This document shows, piece after piece, positions 1-5,732 of a stretch of 16,237 nucleotides of DNA. A program made the translations under genes and the position numbers. The notes below the pieces were generated by a model. It was not told where the DNA came from, ran no database searches, and saw only the letters and a list, made by a program, of their open reading frames with translations. The stretch comes from an uncultured Actinomycetes bacterium. Its GTDB lineage: Bacteria > Actinomycetota > Actinomycetes > Nanopelagicales > Nanopelagicaceae. The stretch is taken from the NCBI GenBank assembly GCA_903867285.1, contig CAIPQX010000005.1:1-16237 (forward strand), read 5' to 3'. The stretch's first letter is position 1, and each line of letters opens with the position of its first letter.

Positions 1-569
1 ATGACGGGGCGAACAGTTATTGCCGATTGATTCTGCTTCTCGGCGATCCGCTTGGCGGTGACGATCACGAGTGGTCAGAAGGTAGCAACCACTAGGAACC
101 AACTAGAACTAGGTGTATGGGTAGCAGTCGCTCCCCCAATAGCACGTAACGCAAATCCGAAGGAGACGATGAGTAGTTCAACGATTGGCTCGTGTTTTAG
201 CCCAAAGGAATAGAGCAGGGTAAGGGCAACATAGATCGCTAGCGTTAATTGGAAGGCCCCGGGAAGTAAGACCGAGAATCCAATTGCTGCTATCGCGTTG
301 AGTATGGCTACGGCCCAAGCCTCGCTGCGCGACATCCGACCAGAGGCGATGGGTCGATGAGATTTCTTCGGGTTGGTGCGGTCTCGATCTACATCGCGTA
401 AATCATTAATGATGTAGTTAGCGCTGGCTGCAAAGGAGAACGCCAAGAGAGCGTAAAGAATTTTGCTCAGAACTGCGTAATGAAATACATCTCCCGCCGC
501 GAAAGGGGCAACGAGCACCAATAGATTTTTGCTCCATTGCTGGATCCGCATTGCTTGCAGGTATTTCAT
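1..569 (-). pseudogene. ubiA: UbiA-family decaprenyl-phosphate phosphoribosyltransferase, interrupted by in-frame TGA and cut by window edge
   Basis: This membrane prenyltransferase family attaches phosphoribose to decaprenyl phosphate, the first committed step towards the arabinose donor for actinobacterial cell-wall arabinan. The N-terminal part reads RIQQWSKNLLVLVAPFAAG. It is followed by the metal/diphosphate motif NDLRDVDRDRTNP, then GLKHEPIVELLIVSFGFALR, and by several hydrophobic helices. At 75-77 the frame meets TGA directly after WFLVVATF. The same frame then stays open to the window edge and reads PLVIVTAKRIAEK. Family members have FG followed by a similar hydrophobic stretch and GKR, so one GGA-to-TGA change would explain the break. 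I chose the ATG at 569 because GGGAG lies 10 bases upstream and the protein then begins just before the conserved region. A longer reading from 713 would overlap the divergent hydrolase gene. The product as written has 164 residues against about 300 in the family. Family assignment is firm; whether the stop is real or a sequencing or assembly error is open. Confidence 0.8.
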
Positions 570-683
570 TACCCGAAAACTCCCGATCGATTGCGCATTC
601 TCAGTAAACTCTGACGCAATACGCTCAATATTAGCCCAGTACCGCCTTGCTCCCCGCGAGATACCGTGCGGTAACCTAACCCA

Positions 684-1715
684 ATGAGTTTCAGAGGTCG
701 GCGCCATCGCCACATCGCCTGGGCTCTGACCTCCTCATCTTTAGCGGCCCTCCTTGTGGCCACGGCGCCTGCCTCGGATGCAGCCCAATCCATCGCAGCG
801 GTCCAAGCTCAAGTGACAAGCCTCCAGATTCAAGCTTCGGCTATCGCAGAGGCGGCGCAAGCCTCGCAGGTCAATCTGATTGCTTTGACGCGCTCGCTCA
901 ATTCGATTCAGGCTCAAGACGGAGTTCAAACCTCAATCCTCACCGCTTTGAAGAAGTCAATTGGCGCCTTGGCGGCAGAGCAATACAAAAATGGCGCCCT
1001 AGGTCAGGGCATGACGCTGATGTTCTCTTCCAACCCCACGGAATACCTCAATAGCGCGCAGTCCCTCAGCGTCGTAGAGACCCAGAACGCGATCAGGATG
1101 CGGAAATTTGCCGCAGCCGACATCGCCCTGAAGAGCACTGCGCTTACCCTCAACCAGAAAGTTGCTCTTGTCGCTGCCGCTAAGGCGAAGTACCAAGCAC
1201 AAGCGGTAGCGGCTCAGGCAAAACTGGCTCAAGCCCAAAAATTACTCGCTGGTTTAACGAAAGCCGAGCGAGCACGCTTGGCAGCGCTCCAAGCTTCGCA
1301 AGATAGCGCCTACCAAAAGAAATCTTTGCTTCTCGCCAAAGGCAAAATTGCCGCAACGGGCGCGGAGGCCATCGCCCTGAAGTACGCTCTCAAACAACTT
1401 GGCTCTCGCTACATGTTCGGAGGAGCGGGGCTTATCTTCTGGGATTGCTCGGGTCTAACCATGCGAGCCCTCCAGCAAGCGGGAATCTCAGTTCCCCATT
1501 CTGCGGCCGCGCAAACCTCATATGGCAAGCGCATCCCACTCAATCAGATTCGTCCGGGAGATCTCGTCTTCTTCGGACAACCAATTTCCCATGTAGGAAT
1601 CTACTTCGGTGGGGGTCAGATGGTAGATGCACCTCACTCTGGTGCTCGAGTTCGCATCGAATCTTTCGGCGCTTGGTTTGGTGGCGAAAAGTTTGTGGCT
1701 GCTCGCCGCTTCTAG
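684..1715 (+). CDS. Secreted NlpC/P60 peptidoglycan endopeptidase with N-terminal coiled coil (RipA-like)
   Basis: This is a probable cell-wall hydrolase cutting peptide stems of peptidoglycan outside the membrane. The N-terminus is a signal peptide: basic RGRRHRH, hydrophobic core around residues 12-28, then small residues APASDA. Residues about 35-215 are Ala/Gln-rich and helical, the coiled-coil regulatory arm typical of RipA/PcsB-like enzymes. The C-terminal NlpC/P60 domain carries the full catalytic set: C255 in DCSGL, H303 in SHVGIY and H318 in DAPHSG. The start is fixed by an in-frame TAA at 672-674, and ATG 684 is the first start after it. No Shine-Dalgarno sequence is visible, so a leaderless or weakly initiated transcript is possible. 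It diverges from the ubiA gene across 114 bases and converges on the ICMT-like gene with a 7-base gap and no obvious terminator. The exact bond cleaved cannot be read from sequence. Confidence 0.93.
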   Translation: MSFRGRRHRHIAWALTSSSLAALLVATAPASDAAQSIAAVQAQVTSLQIQASAIAEAAQASQVNLIALTRSLNSIQAQDGVQTSILTALKKSIGALAAEQYKNGALGQGMTLMFSSNPTEYLNSAQSLSVVETQNAIRMRKFAAADIALKSTALTLNQKVALVAAAKAKYQAQAVAAQAKLAQAQKLLAGLTKAERARLAALQASQDSAYQKKSLLLAKGKIAATGAEAIALKYALKQLGSRYMFGGAGLIFWDCSGLTMRALQQAGISVPHSAAAQTSYGKRIPLNQIRPGDLVFFGQPISHVGIYFGGGQMVDAPHSGARVRIESFGAWFGGEKFVAARRF

Positions 1716-1722
1716 CTCTCAG

Positions 1723-2247
1723 TTACTCGATGCCGCAATTTGTTCGACAACTTCCACCAAGGCAAGGCAAGATCCGTGATACATGTATCTGATAATGCAT
1801 AGATTCCGGGTGAATCTCTCTCAATAGAGCATCTTCAAAGCGCGCCTTAATATTGAGATCAATTATCAAAACCAATTCCAGCAACCAAGAGATCCATGAA
1901 TCGCCATATCCGGCCATTCCGCATCCAATAAGGATTACTCCAAGGTACATTGGATGGCGCACACGCCTATAGATTCCGGTTTCAATGAGAGGAGAATTAT
2001 CCTTGGGAATCGGCGAGATCCGCAGAGATGGACGAAGTGCAACACCAGCAGAACCAATAACCAGTAACCCGAGTACAACCAGACCGATCTCCATGCCAAG
2101 ATAGCTATGAGTTTTCGCATGCACTTTTGTTAGTGCATCCAATGCGATTGCTGCCAGCATAAGAAATTGCATGGCTACCAGAGTTTTAGCGATCACATCC
2201 CTTGTGGCAATCGATAGCTTCTCTACATTCAATGAGTATCCCACCAA
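1723..2247 (-). CDS. ICMT/PEMT-like integral membrane methyltransferase
   Basis: This is a small membrane protein of the isoprenylcysteine carboxyl methyltransferase / phospholipid methyltransferase family, which uses S-adenosylmethionine. The diagnostic motif is GIYRRVRHPMYLG at about residues 91-103, followed by a hydrophobic helix. E138 and the segment ending HYQIHVSRILP match the family's C-terminal SAM-binding part. Four hydrophobic segments lie at about residues 18-40, 50-71, 99-114 and 117-133. The length of 174 suits a compact bacterial member. The start is uncertain: TTG 2247, the GTG at 2244, and a TTG at 2232 overlapping the upstream stop are all possible, and no strong ribosome site separates them. 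It is the last gene of the thioredoxin/rhodanese operon and overlaps the preceding methyltransferase. Isoprenylated cysteine is unlikely in a bacterium, so the substrate is unknown; a lipid or a small thiol is possible. Confidence 0.8.
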   Translation of the reverse strand: MVGYSLNVEKLSIATRDVIAKTLVAMQFLMLAAIALDALTKVHAKTHSYLGMEIGLVVLGLLVIGSAGVALRPSLRISPIPKDNSPLIETGIYRRVRHPMYLGVILIGCGMAGYGDSWISWLLELVLIIDLNIKARFEDALLREIHPESMHYQIHVSRILPCLGGSCRTNCGIE

Positions 2248-3008
2248 ATTGTTGCGAGACTCCGGCTCTCCTCACGCGGCACAGAATTCAGAAATTCCAA
2301 TACTTCGCCCTCGCGCTCTGCGGGCAAACAGAGTCTAATTCTGGAGTAATGAGCCAGTTGCGCTAGATCACTCTCTTGGCGCATCGATCCCTCCCAGAGC
2401 TCCACATGAGCATCAAATCCCAATTCCGCAAGGACCTTCATGAGATCTTCGGGAGTTGGATCCACCGGACGATCAAGGCTCCAAAAGTGTTTCCACAGCG
2501 CCGAGGTGTTCGCCAACGGATGGTGCTGTGGCATCTCTAAGACGACTCGCTGCGCAGCGTGAGCATTCATAGCAATTAGGAAGTCCTCGATCTCCGGAAC
2601 GTTGTAGACGACATGGTGCGCAGTGGCAACATCCGCTACCGGGACGAGAGATGAAACTGCAGGCCAGAACCCTTCAAATACCTCTGAGGTGATTCCTCGC
2701 GTGCGGGCATTTTCGGAAAACATCGACAACATCTCGGGTTGATGGTCAACCCCAATTACATGTGCAGCCGGTGGCGAAACCGCAAATGCTGCGATTCCAC
2801 CGCCACACCCAATATCTAAGAGTGTGCCGCCTATGACCAGTGCTTCACGCGCGCGTTGATGCGAAATCGAATCGGCAATATTTTCTGGGATTTGAAAGAG
2901 TGCAGCTGGATGAATCCAAGGATTTTCCGGGGCCTGATCCAAAATTGCTTGTGGGATGGCCCATTGCGCTAACGCTGCACGCCATCGACCACCAGAATCA
3001 ATCTGCAC
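2229..3008 (-). CDS. Class I SAM-dependent methyltransferase
   Basis: A cytosolic Rossmann-fold methyltransferase of 259 residues. Motif I is clear as LLDIGCGGG at residues 63-71. The acidic residue after strand 2 is D88 in IGVDHQPEM, and DVATAHHVVYNVPEIEDFL matches the motif II/III region. The first 60 residues form a helical cap, and the C-terminal third has aromatic and charged residues likely to shape the substrate site. The start is GTG 3008, which overlaps the thioredoxin stop by 11 bases, with AAGAGAAGAG just upstream. The stop is TGA at 2229-2231, evidence that TGA terminates translation in this genome. It sits in the redox operon between thioredoxin and the membrane methyltransferase. 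The substrate cannot be identified. The context makes a small thiol, sulfide or metalloid acceptor worth considering, but that is inference only. Confidence 0.85.
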   Translation of the reverse strand: MQIDSGGRWRAALAQWAIPQAILDQAPENPWIHPAALFQIPENIADSISHQRAREALVIGGTLLDIGCGGGIAAFAVSPPAAHVIGVDHQPEMLSMFSENARTRGITSEVFEGFWPAVSSLVPVADVATAHHVVYNVPEIEDFLIAMNAHAAQRVVLEMPQHHPLANTSALWKHFWSLDRPVDPTPEDLMKVLAELGFDAHVELWEGSMRQESDLAQLAHYSRIRLCLPAEREGEVLEFLNSVPREESRSLATIWWDTH

Positions 3009-3375
3009 TCGATTGACTCTTCTCTTTGGCGATCTCGGCTTTAATGGATTGCATATCGAGTTTAATCACATTTTGAATCAACTCTTCGAAGGCGGACGCA
3101 GGAAGGGCACCCGGCTGGCGAAAAACCAAAATGCCATCCCTAAACGCCATCAGAGTTGGGATAGAGGTGATATTTGCAGCCGCTGCAATCTCTGACTCGG
3201 CATCTGTATCGACCTTTGCGAATGTGATTTCAGGGTAGGTCTCAGAGGCCTTCTCGAAAACCGGCGCGAACGATCTACACGGTCCGCACCAAGCTGCCCA
3301 GAAGTCGACGAAGGTAATTCCACCTTTAAGAACTAAAGCCTCGAATTCCGAGCTAGTGACGTTAACGGTTGCCAT
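2998..3375 (-). CDS. trxA: Thioredoxin with short C-terminal extension
   Basis: A thioredoxin-fold dithiol/disulfide reductant of the cytosol. The redox motif WCGPC has C30 and C33, preceded by VDFWAAW. The cis-proline is P73 in SIPTL, and the GILV strand follows as in the family. The core ends near residue 105, and a lysine- and glutamate-rich tail of about 20 residues follows. The total of 125 residues is slightly long for a thioredoxin. The ATG at 3375 follows the stop of the second microprotein by only 5 bases, with AGGAAAG and AGGCGAA upstream, so translation is probably coupled. In an operon with a rhodanese fusion and a CstR-type repressor, a natural role is to reduce persulfides formed on the rhodanese or on low-molecular-weight thiols. 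It may not be the main housekeeping thioredoxin, because no thioredoxin reductase gene is adjacent. Confidence 0.95.
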   Translation of the reverse strand: MATVNVTSSEFEALVLKGGITFVDFWAAWCGPCRSFAPVFEKASETYPEITFAKVDTDAESEIAAAANITSIPTLMAFRDGILVFRQPGALPASAFEELIQNVIKLDMQSIKAEIAKEKSQSSAD

Positions 3376-3380
3376 TTCGC

Positions 3381-3527
3381 CTACTTTCCTGGGACCCAGG
3401 CTGATAGATCATCATCGCAATGACAACGCTGCTCATTCGGAAATGGGGCAAGTGCCTCTTCAATGTGCTGACCGCATCCAGACCAGGTGGCTTTGCCGCA
3501 ACGGTTACAACGAACTGCGCTACACAT
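3381..3527 (-). CDS. Cysteine-rich microprotein B (48 aa), putative zinc ribbon
   Basis: This gene is very short but well supported. It has AGGAG at 3533-3537, five bases before ATG 3527, and ends in TAG at 3381-3383, five bases before the thioredoxin ATG. The protein opens MCSAVRCNRCGKATWSGCGQ followed by H21. Cysteines fall at 2, 7, 10, 18, 35 and 37, with histidines at 21 and 36. The CxxCGK knuckle and the later Cys/His cluster suggest one bound metal ion, probably zinc. It is paralogous to the preceding gene, with 20 of the first 35 positions identical, including the invariant WSGCGQH block. The C-terminal half diverges, with an acidic CDDD and no basic tail. I recall uncharacterised small bacterial proteins of this type but know no function. 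A redox-sensitive metal or sulfur carrier, or a partner of the thioredoxin, would fit the location. Confidence 0.85.
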   Translation of the reverse strand: MCSAVRCNRCGKATWSGCGQHIEEALAPFPNEQRCHCDDDLSAWVPGK

Positions 3528-3532
3528 ATTTT

Positions 3533-3537
3533 CTCCT
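3533..3537 (-). promoter_or_regulatory. Shine-Dalgarno site for microprotein B
   Basis: AGGAG on the minus strand lies five bases before the ATG at 3527, immediately after the stop of microprotein A. It is one of the clearest ribosome sites in the window and supports this 48-codon frame as a real gene. Confidence 0.8.
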
Positions 3538-3538
3538 T

Positions 3539-3706
3539 TTACTTCTTACTAAATAGGCGAGAGAAGAGACCCGGCTCTTTGGGATCGTTCTGGTGGCCCT
3601 GGCAGCGTTGAGATTTAGGAATGCCGCGCATGACTTGCTCGACATGCTGACCGCAACCGGACCATGATGCTTTGCCGCACTTGCGACATGTTGTTTTACT
3701 ACACAT
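3539..3706 (-). CDS. Cysteine-rich microprotein A (55 aa), putative zinc ribbon
   Basis: The ATG at 3706 shares its A with the TAA stop of the reductase/rhodanese gene (TAATG), a classic translational-coupling arrangement; the TAA stop is at 3539-3541. The protein opens MCSKTTCRKCGKASWSGCGQ and H21 follows. Cysteines are at 2, 7, 10, 18 and 35, and histidines at 21 and 38 (RCQGH). The CxxC knuckle and Cys/His end suggest a small metal-binding fold. The tail, residues 46-55, is basic and hydrophobic (GLFSRLFSKK) and could contact RNA, membrane or a protein partner. It is the upstream member of a tandem pair with microprotein B. Function is unknown. Retention of two diverged copies between a rhodanese and a thioredoxin argues for a role in sulfur or redox handling, but this is inference. 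Confidence 0.86.
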   Translation of the reverse strand: MCSKTTCRKCGKASWSGCGQHVEQVMRGIPKSQRCQGHQNDPKEPGLFSRLFSKK

Positions 3707-5352
3707 TATCTATTTACCTTTTCCTTGGGTTGATTGTTTGCTGGAGAATTGCTCCACGTCATATAACCACCATCTAGATTGATGGCTTCATAGCCCATCT
3801 CTCTTAATAGTCTCGTAGCGGCGTGGCCCCGCTGACCGACCTGGCATGTAACCAAAATCTTTCCGGTAGGTAGTTCACTTTTGCGTTCGCGAATCTCATC
3901 GATGGGAATATTCAAAGCACCGGAGAGAGTTCCGCGATCGACTTCTCCTACGCTGCGAACATCGAGAATTGTGTAACCCGCGGCGACTTTAGCTTCGACT
4001 TCGTTCCACTGTGCGGTGGGAGTCAATCCAGAAAGTACATTCTCTGCGATATAGCCCAACATGTTCACAGGGTCTTTCGATGAGCTAAATGGTGGGGCGT
4101 AGGCGAGTTCGAGATCGGCGAGTTCTGGTGCGGTGATGCCACCACGCATTGCCGTAGCGATAACATCGATTCTCTTATCAACGCCATCTCTTCCCACTCC
4201 CTGCACTCCGAGAATTTCATGACTCTCTGGATCTACCAGAAGCTTCAGTGACATTCCCTGGGCCCCTGGGTAGTAACCCGCGTGCGAAGCAGGGTGGTTG
4301 TGTATCGCAACATATGGACGCCCCGCTGCAATCAGGCGCTTCTCGTTCCAACCAGAGGTAGCCACCGTGAGTTCAAATACTTTAACGATCGCGGTTCCTT
4401 GCGTAGCTACTCCGCGAATTGCCTTCCCTGCAATATGGTCGGCAACTATTCGGCCGTGACGATTGGCAATATTTGCTAATGGGACGAGCGTTGCCGAGCC
4501 ATCAAGCGCATCCTTCTTTTCCGCAGCATCGCCGATGGCATAAATGTCTGGATCACTGGTGAGGTTGAATTCATTGACGGATATACCGCCACGCTCCCCG
4601 ATCACAAGGCCGGCGTTTTTAGCCAAACCTGTTTCAGGACGTACCCCAATGGCCATGATCACCATATCGGCCGGAACTACAGTGCCCGAAGCTAAAGTGA
4701 CTGTCTTCTCTTCGATCGAGGCTACCGCATCACCTAGGTAGAGGTTGATCTCATTCTTGCGCAGCTCCGCAGCCACAAAAGTGGCCATCTCGGGATCGAG
4801 GGGTGCCAGAACTTGATCTAGCGCCTCTACTACTGAGGTGGAGAGACCGCGGTGGCGAAGATTTTCGGCGAGCTCAACGCCAATAAAGCCACCTCCAATA
4901 ATTGCAACGCTCTTTGGATGGTGGGATACGGCAGCATCCATCGCCATCACATCTTCGATATTTCGCAGCGAGAGCGATCTTTCGATCCCAGGAATGTTCG
5001 GACGTATTGGTGCAGCCCCTGGGCTCAGTATGAGCTTGTCGTAGGTAAGCTGATGAAGTGCACCTAGATGCGAATAAGTAATGGTCTTAGATTCGCGGTC
5101 GATCGAGGTGACTTCAGTGCTTACCCGAACATCGAGTCGAAAACGCTTGAAGAGACTTTCGGGGGTTTGAAGCAGCAGCGCCTCTTCGTTCTGGATCAAT
5201 CCGCCAACGAAGTACGGCAAGCCGCAATTCGCGTAGGAGACGAACCCGCTCTTTTCCAGAATTACGATCTCCGAGGTCGCATCTAAGCGACGCAATCTAG
5301 CCGCGGCTGACATTCCACCAGCTACGCCACCGATAACTACATATCTCTTCAT
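3706..5352 (-). CDS. CoA-disulfide reductase / rhodanese fusion (FAD-dependent persulfide reductase)
   Basis: This flavoprotein of 548 residues joins a pyridine-nucleotide disulfide oxidoreductase to a C-terminal rhodanese domain. Known fusions of this type reduce CoA disulfides, CoA persulfides or polysulfides with NAD(P)H. The N-terminal FAD-binding glycine motif is VIGGVAGGMSAAARL. The single redox cysteine is C43 in SYANCGLPY, the position used by CoA-disulfide reductases. A second nucleotide motif reads VAIIGGGFIGVELAENL, and the FAD-contact segment DIYAIGDAAE is present. HAGYYPGAQ matches the dimer-interface tyrosine region of the family. The rhodanese domain occupies about residues 455-535 with catalytic C503 in CQVGQRGH. 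I chose the ATG at 5352 because it gives the exact MKRYVVIGG N-terminus and lies two bases after the repressor stop. A longer frame to 5430 would run inside the repressor gene. It is the second gene of the operon and its main enzyme. Confidence 0.92.
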   Translation of the reverse strand: MKRYVVIGGVAGGMSAAARLRRLDATSEIVILEKSGFVSYANCGLPYFVGGLIQNEEALLLQTPESLFKRFRLDVRVSTEVTSIDRESKTITYSHLGALHQLTYDKLILSPGAAPIRPNIPGIERSLSLRNIEDVMAMDAAVSHHPKSVAIIGGGFIGVELAENLRHRGLSTSVVEALDQVLAPLDPEMATFVAAELRKNEINLYLGDAVASIEEKTVTLASGTVVPADMVIMAIGVRPETGLAKNAGLVIGERGGISVNEFNLTSDPDIYAIGDAAEKKDALDGSATLVPLANIANRHGRIVADHIAGKAIRGVATQGTAIVKVFELTVATSGWNEKRLIAAGRPYVAIHNHPASHAGYYPGAQGMSLKLLVDPESHEILGVQGVGRDGVDKRIDVIATAMRGGITAPELADLELAYAPPFSSSKDPVNMLGYIAENVLSGLTPTAQWNEVEAKVAAGYTILDVRSVGEVDRGTLSGALNIPIDEIRERKSELPTGKILVTCQVGQRGHAATRLLREMGYEAINLDGGYMTWSNSPANNQPKEKVNR

Positions 5353-5354
5353 GT

Positions 5355-5645
5355 TTACGCCAGATTTAAAAATAGTTTTTGGAGTTTCTCGGATACTGCT
5401 TTCTGATCGCTGCGTCCCTCGATAATGCACTCTTCCAGGCTGGCAGAAATCAAGGTAAATGCTGCAGTGTTAACTGCTTTCCCTACGGCAGACATCTGGG
5501 TCACGATCTCGTCACAGCTTCGACCTTCTTCTAACATGCGAACTACTCCACCGAGTTGACCTTGAGCGCGCTTGACTCGAGAGATGATTGAAGTGACCGT
5601 ATCTTCATTCTGAAGGATGTGCGTAGGTGACTTTGCATTCGCCAC
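5355..5645 (-). CDS. CsoR/RcnR-family repressor, CstR-like (persulfide-sensing type)
   Basis: A 96-residue all-helical repressor of the DUF156 family. The core RVKRAQGQLGGVVRMLEEGR is the family signature. Ligand positions are C44, S69 and C73, spaced 25 and 29 residues from the first cysteine. Copper-sensing CsoR proteins have Cys-His-Cys at these positions. Here the histidine is serine and both cysteines remain, as in CstR, which forms di- or trisulfide links with reactive sulfur species. The GTG at 5645 is preferred because AGGAAGAGG sits six bases upstream. The longer frame to 5720 would place coding sequence across the promoter and operator. It is the first gene of the operon and ends two bases before the reductase ATG, so autoregulation together with its targets is expected. 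Copper or another metal as inducer is not excluded, but loss of the histidine argues against it. Confidence 0.9.
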   Translation of the reverse strand: MANAKSPTHILQNEDTVTSIISRVKRAQGQLGGVVRMLEEGRSCDEIVTQMSAVGKAVNTAAFTLISASLEECIIEGRSDQKAVSEKLQKLFLNLA

Positions 5646-5651
5646 GTTGAA

Positions 5652-5660
5652 CCTCTTCCT
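5652..5660 (-). promoter_or_regulatory. Shine-Dalgarno site deciding the GTG start of the repressor
   Basis: AGGAAGAGG on the minus strand lies six bases before GTG 5645. Its strength and spacing favour this start over the upstream ATGs in the same frame, which lack a comparable site or lie inside the promoter. Confidence 0.7.
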
Positions 5661-5691
5661 GACGATCAGAATTTCTGACCTCATGCCGTGG

Positions 5692-5720
5692 ACTATACCC
5701 CTAGGGGTATATGAGTGCAA
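5692..5720 (-). promoter_or_regulatory. Sigma-70-type promoter of the CstR/rhodanese operon
   Basis: On the minus strand the -35 TTGCAC (5720-5715) and the -10 TATAGT (5697-5692) are separated by exactly 17 bases. Both match the housekeeping sigma consensus well. The promoter starts 13 bases past the mannonate dehydratase stop, and the spacer carries the repressor operator. Confidence 0.72.
5694..5711. promoter_or_regulatory. CsoR/CstR operator palindrome
   Basis: TATACCCCTAGGGGTATA is an 18-bp perfect palindrome centred between 5702 and 5703. CsoR-family operators are A/T-flanked inverted repeats of a C-tract and a G-tract, so this fits the repressor encoded just downstream. It fills most of the spacer between -35 and -10 and overlaps the -10 by four bases; bound repressor would block RNA polymerase directly. 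Confidence 0.85.
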
Positions 5721-5732
5721 GTCGGCGTGGCC

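Noticed and set aside
75..77. TGA read as glycine (alternative genetic code) in the UbiA gene
   Set aside because: TGA serves as the normal stop at 2229-2231, 8456-8458, 14144-14146 and 15844-15846, where proteins end at expected lengths. Recoding is far less likely than a point change or error.
570..713. N-terminal extension of the UbiA frame up to 713
   Set aside because: It would overlap the divergent hydrolase gene. The extra 48 residues are unlike the family, and a ribosome site with good spacing precedes ATG 569.
3356..3611. Two plus-strand open frames over the microprotein genes
   Set aside because: The minus-strand microproteins have conserved Cys patterns, ribosome sites and coupled spacing; the plus-strand products look like arbitrary translation.
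5353..5430. Longer start for the CoA-disulfide reductase fusion
   Set aside because: The extra 26 residues lie inside the repressor gene in another frame and precede the exact family N-terminus at MKRYVVIGG.
5694..5711. Palindrome as a rho-independent terminator of the sugar operon
   Set aside because: No T-tract follows, the two arms have almost no loop, and its placement between -35 and -10 is better explained as an operator.
5646..5720. Longer repressor frame beginning at 5720
   Set aside because: It would translate the promoter and operator. The GTG at 5645 has a strong ribosome site and gives the usual family length.
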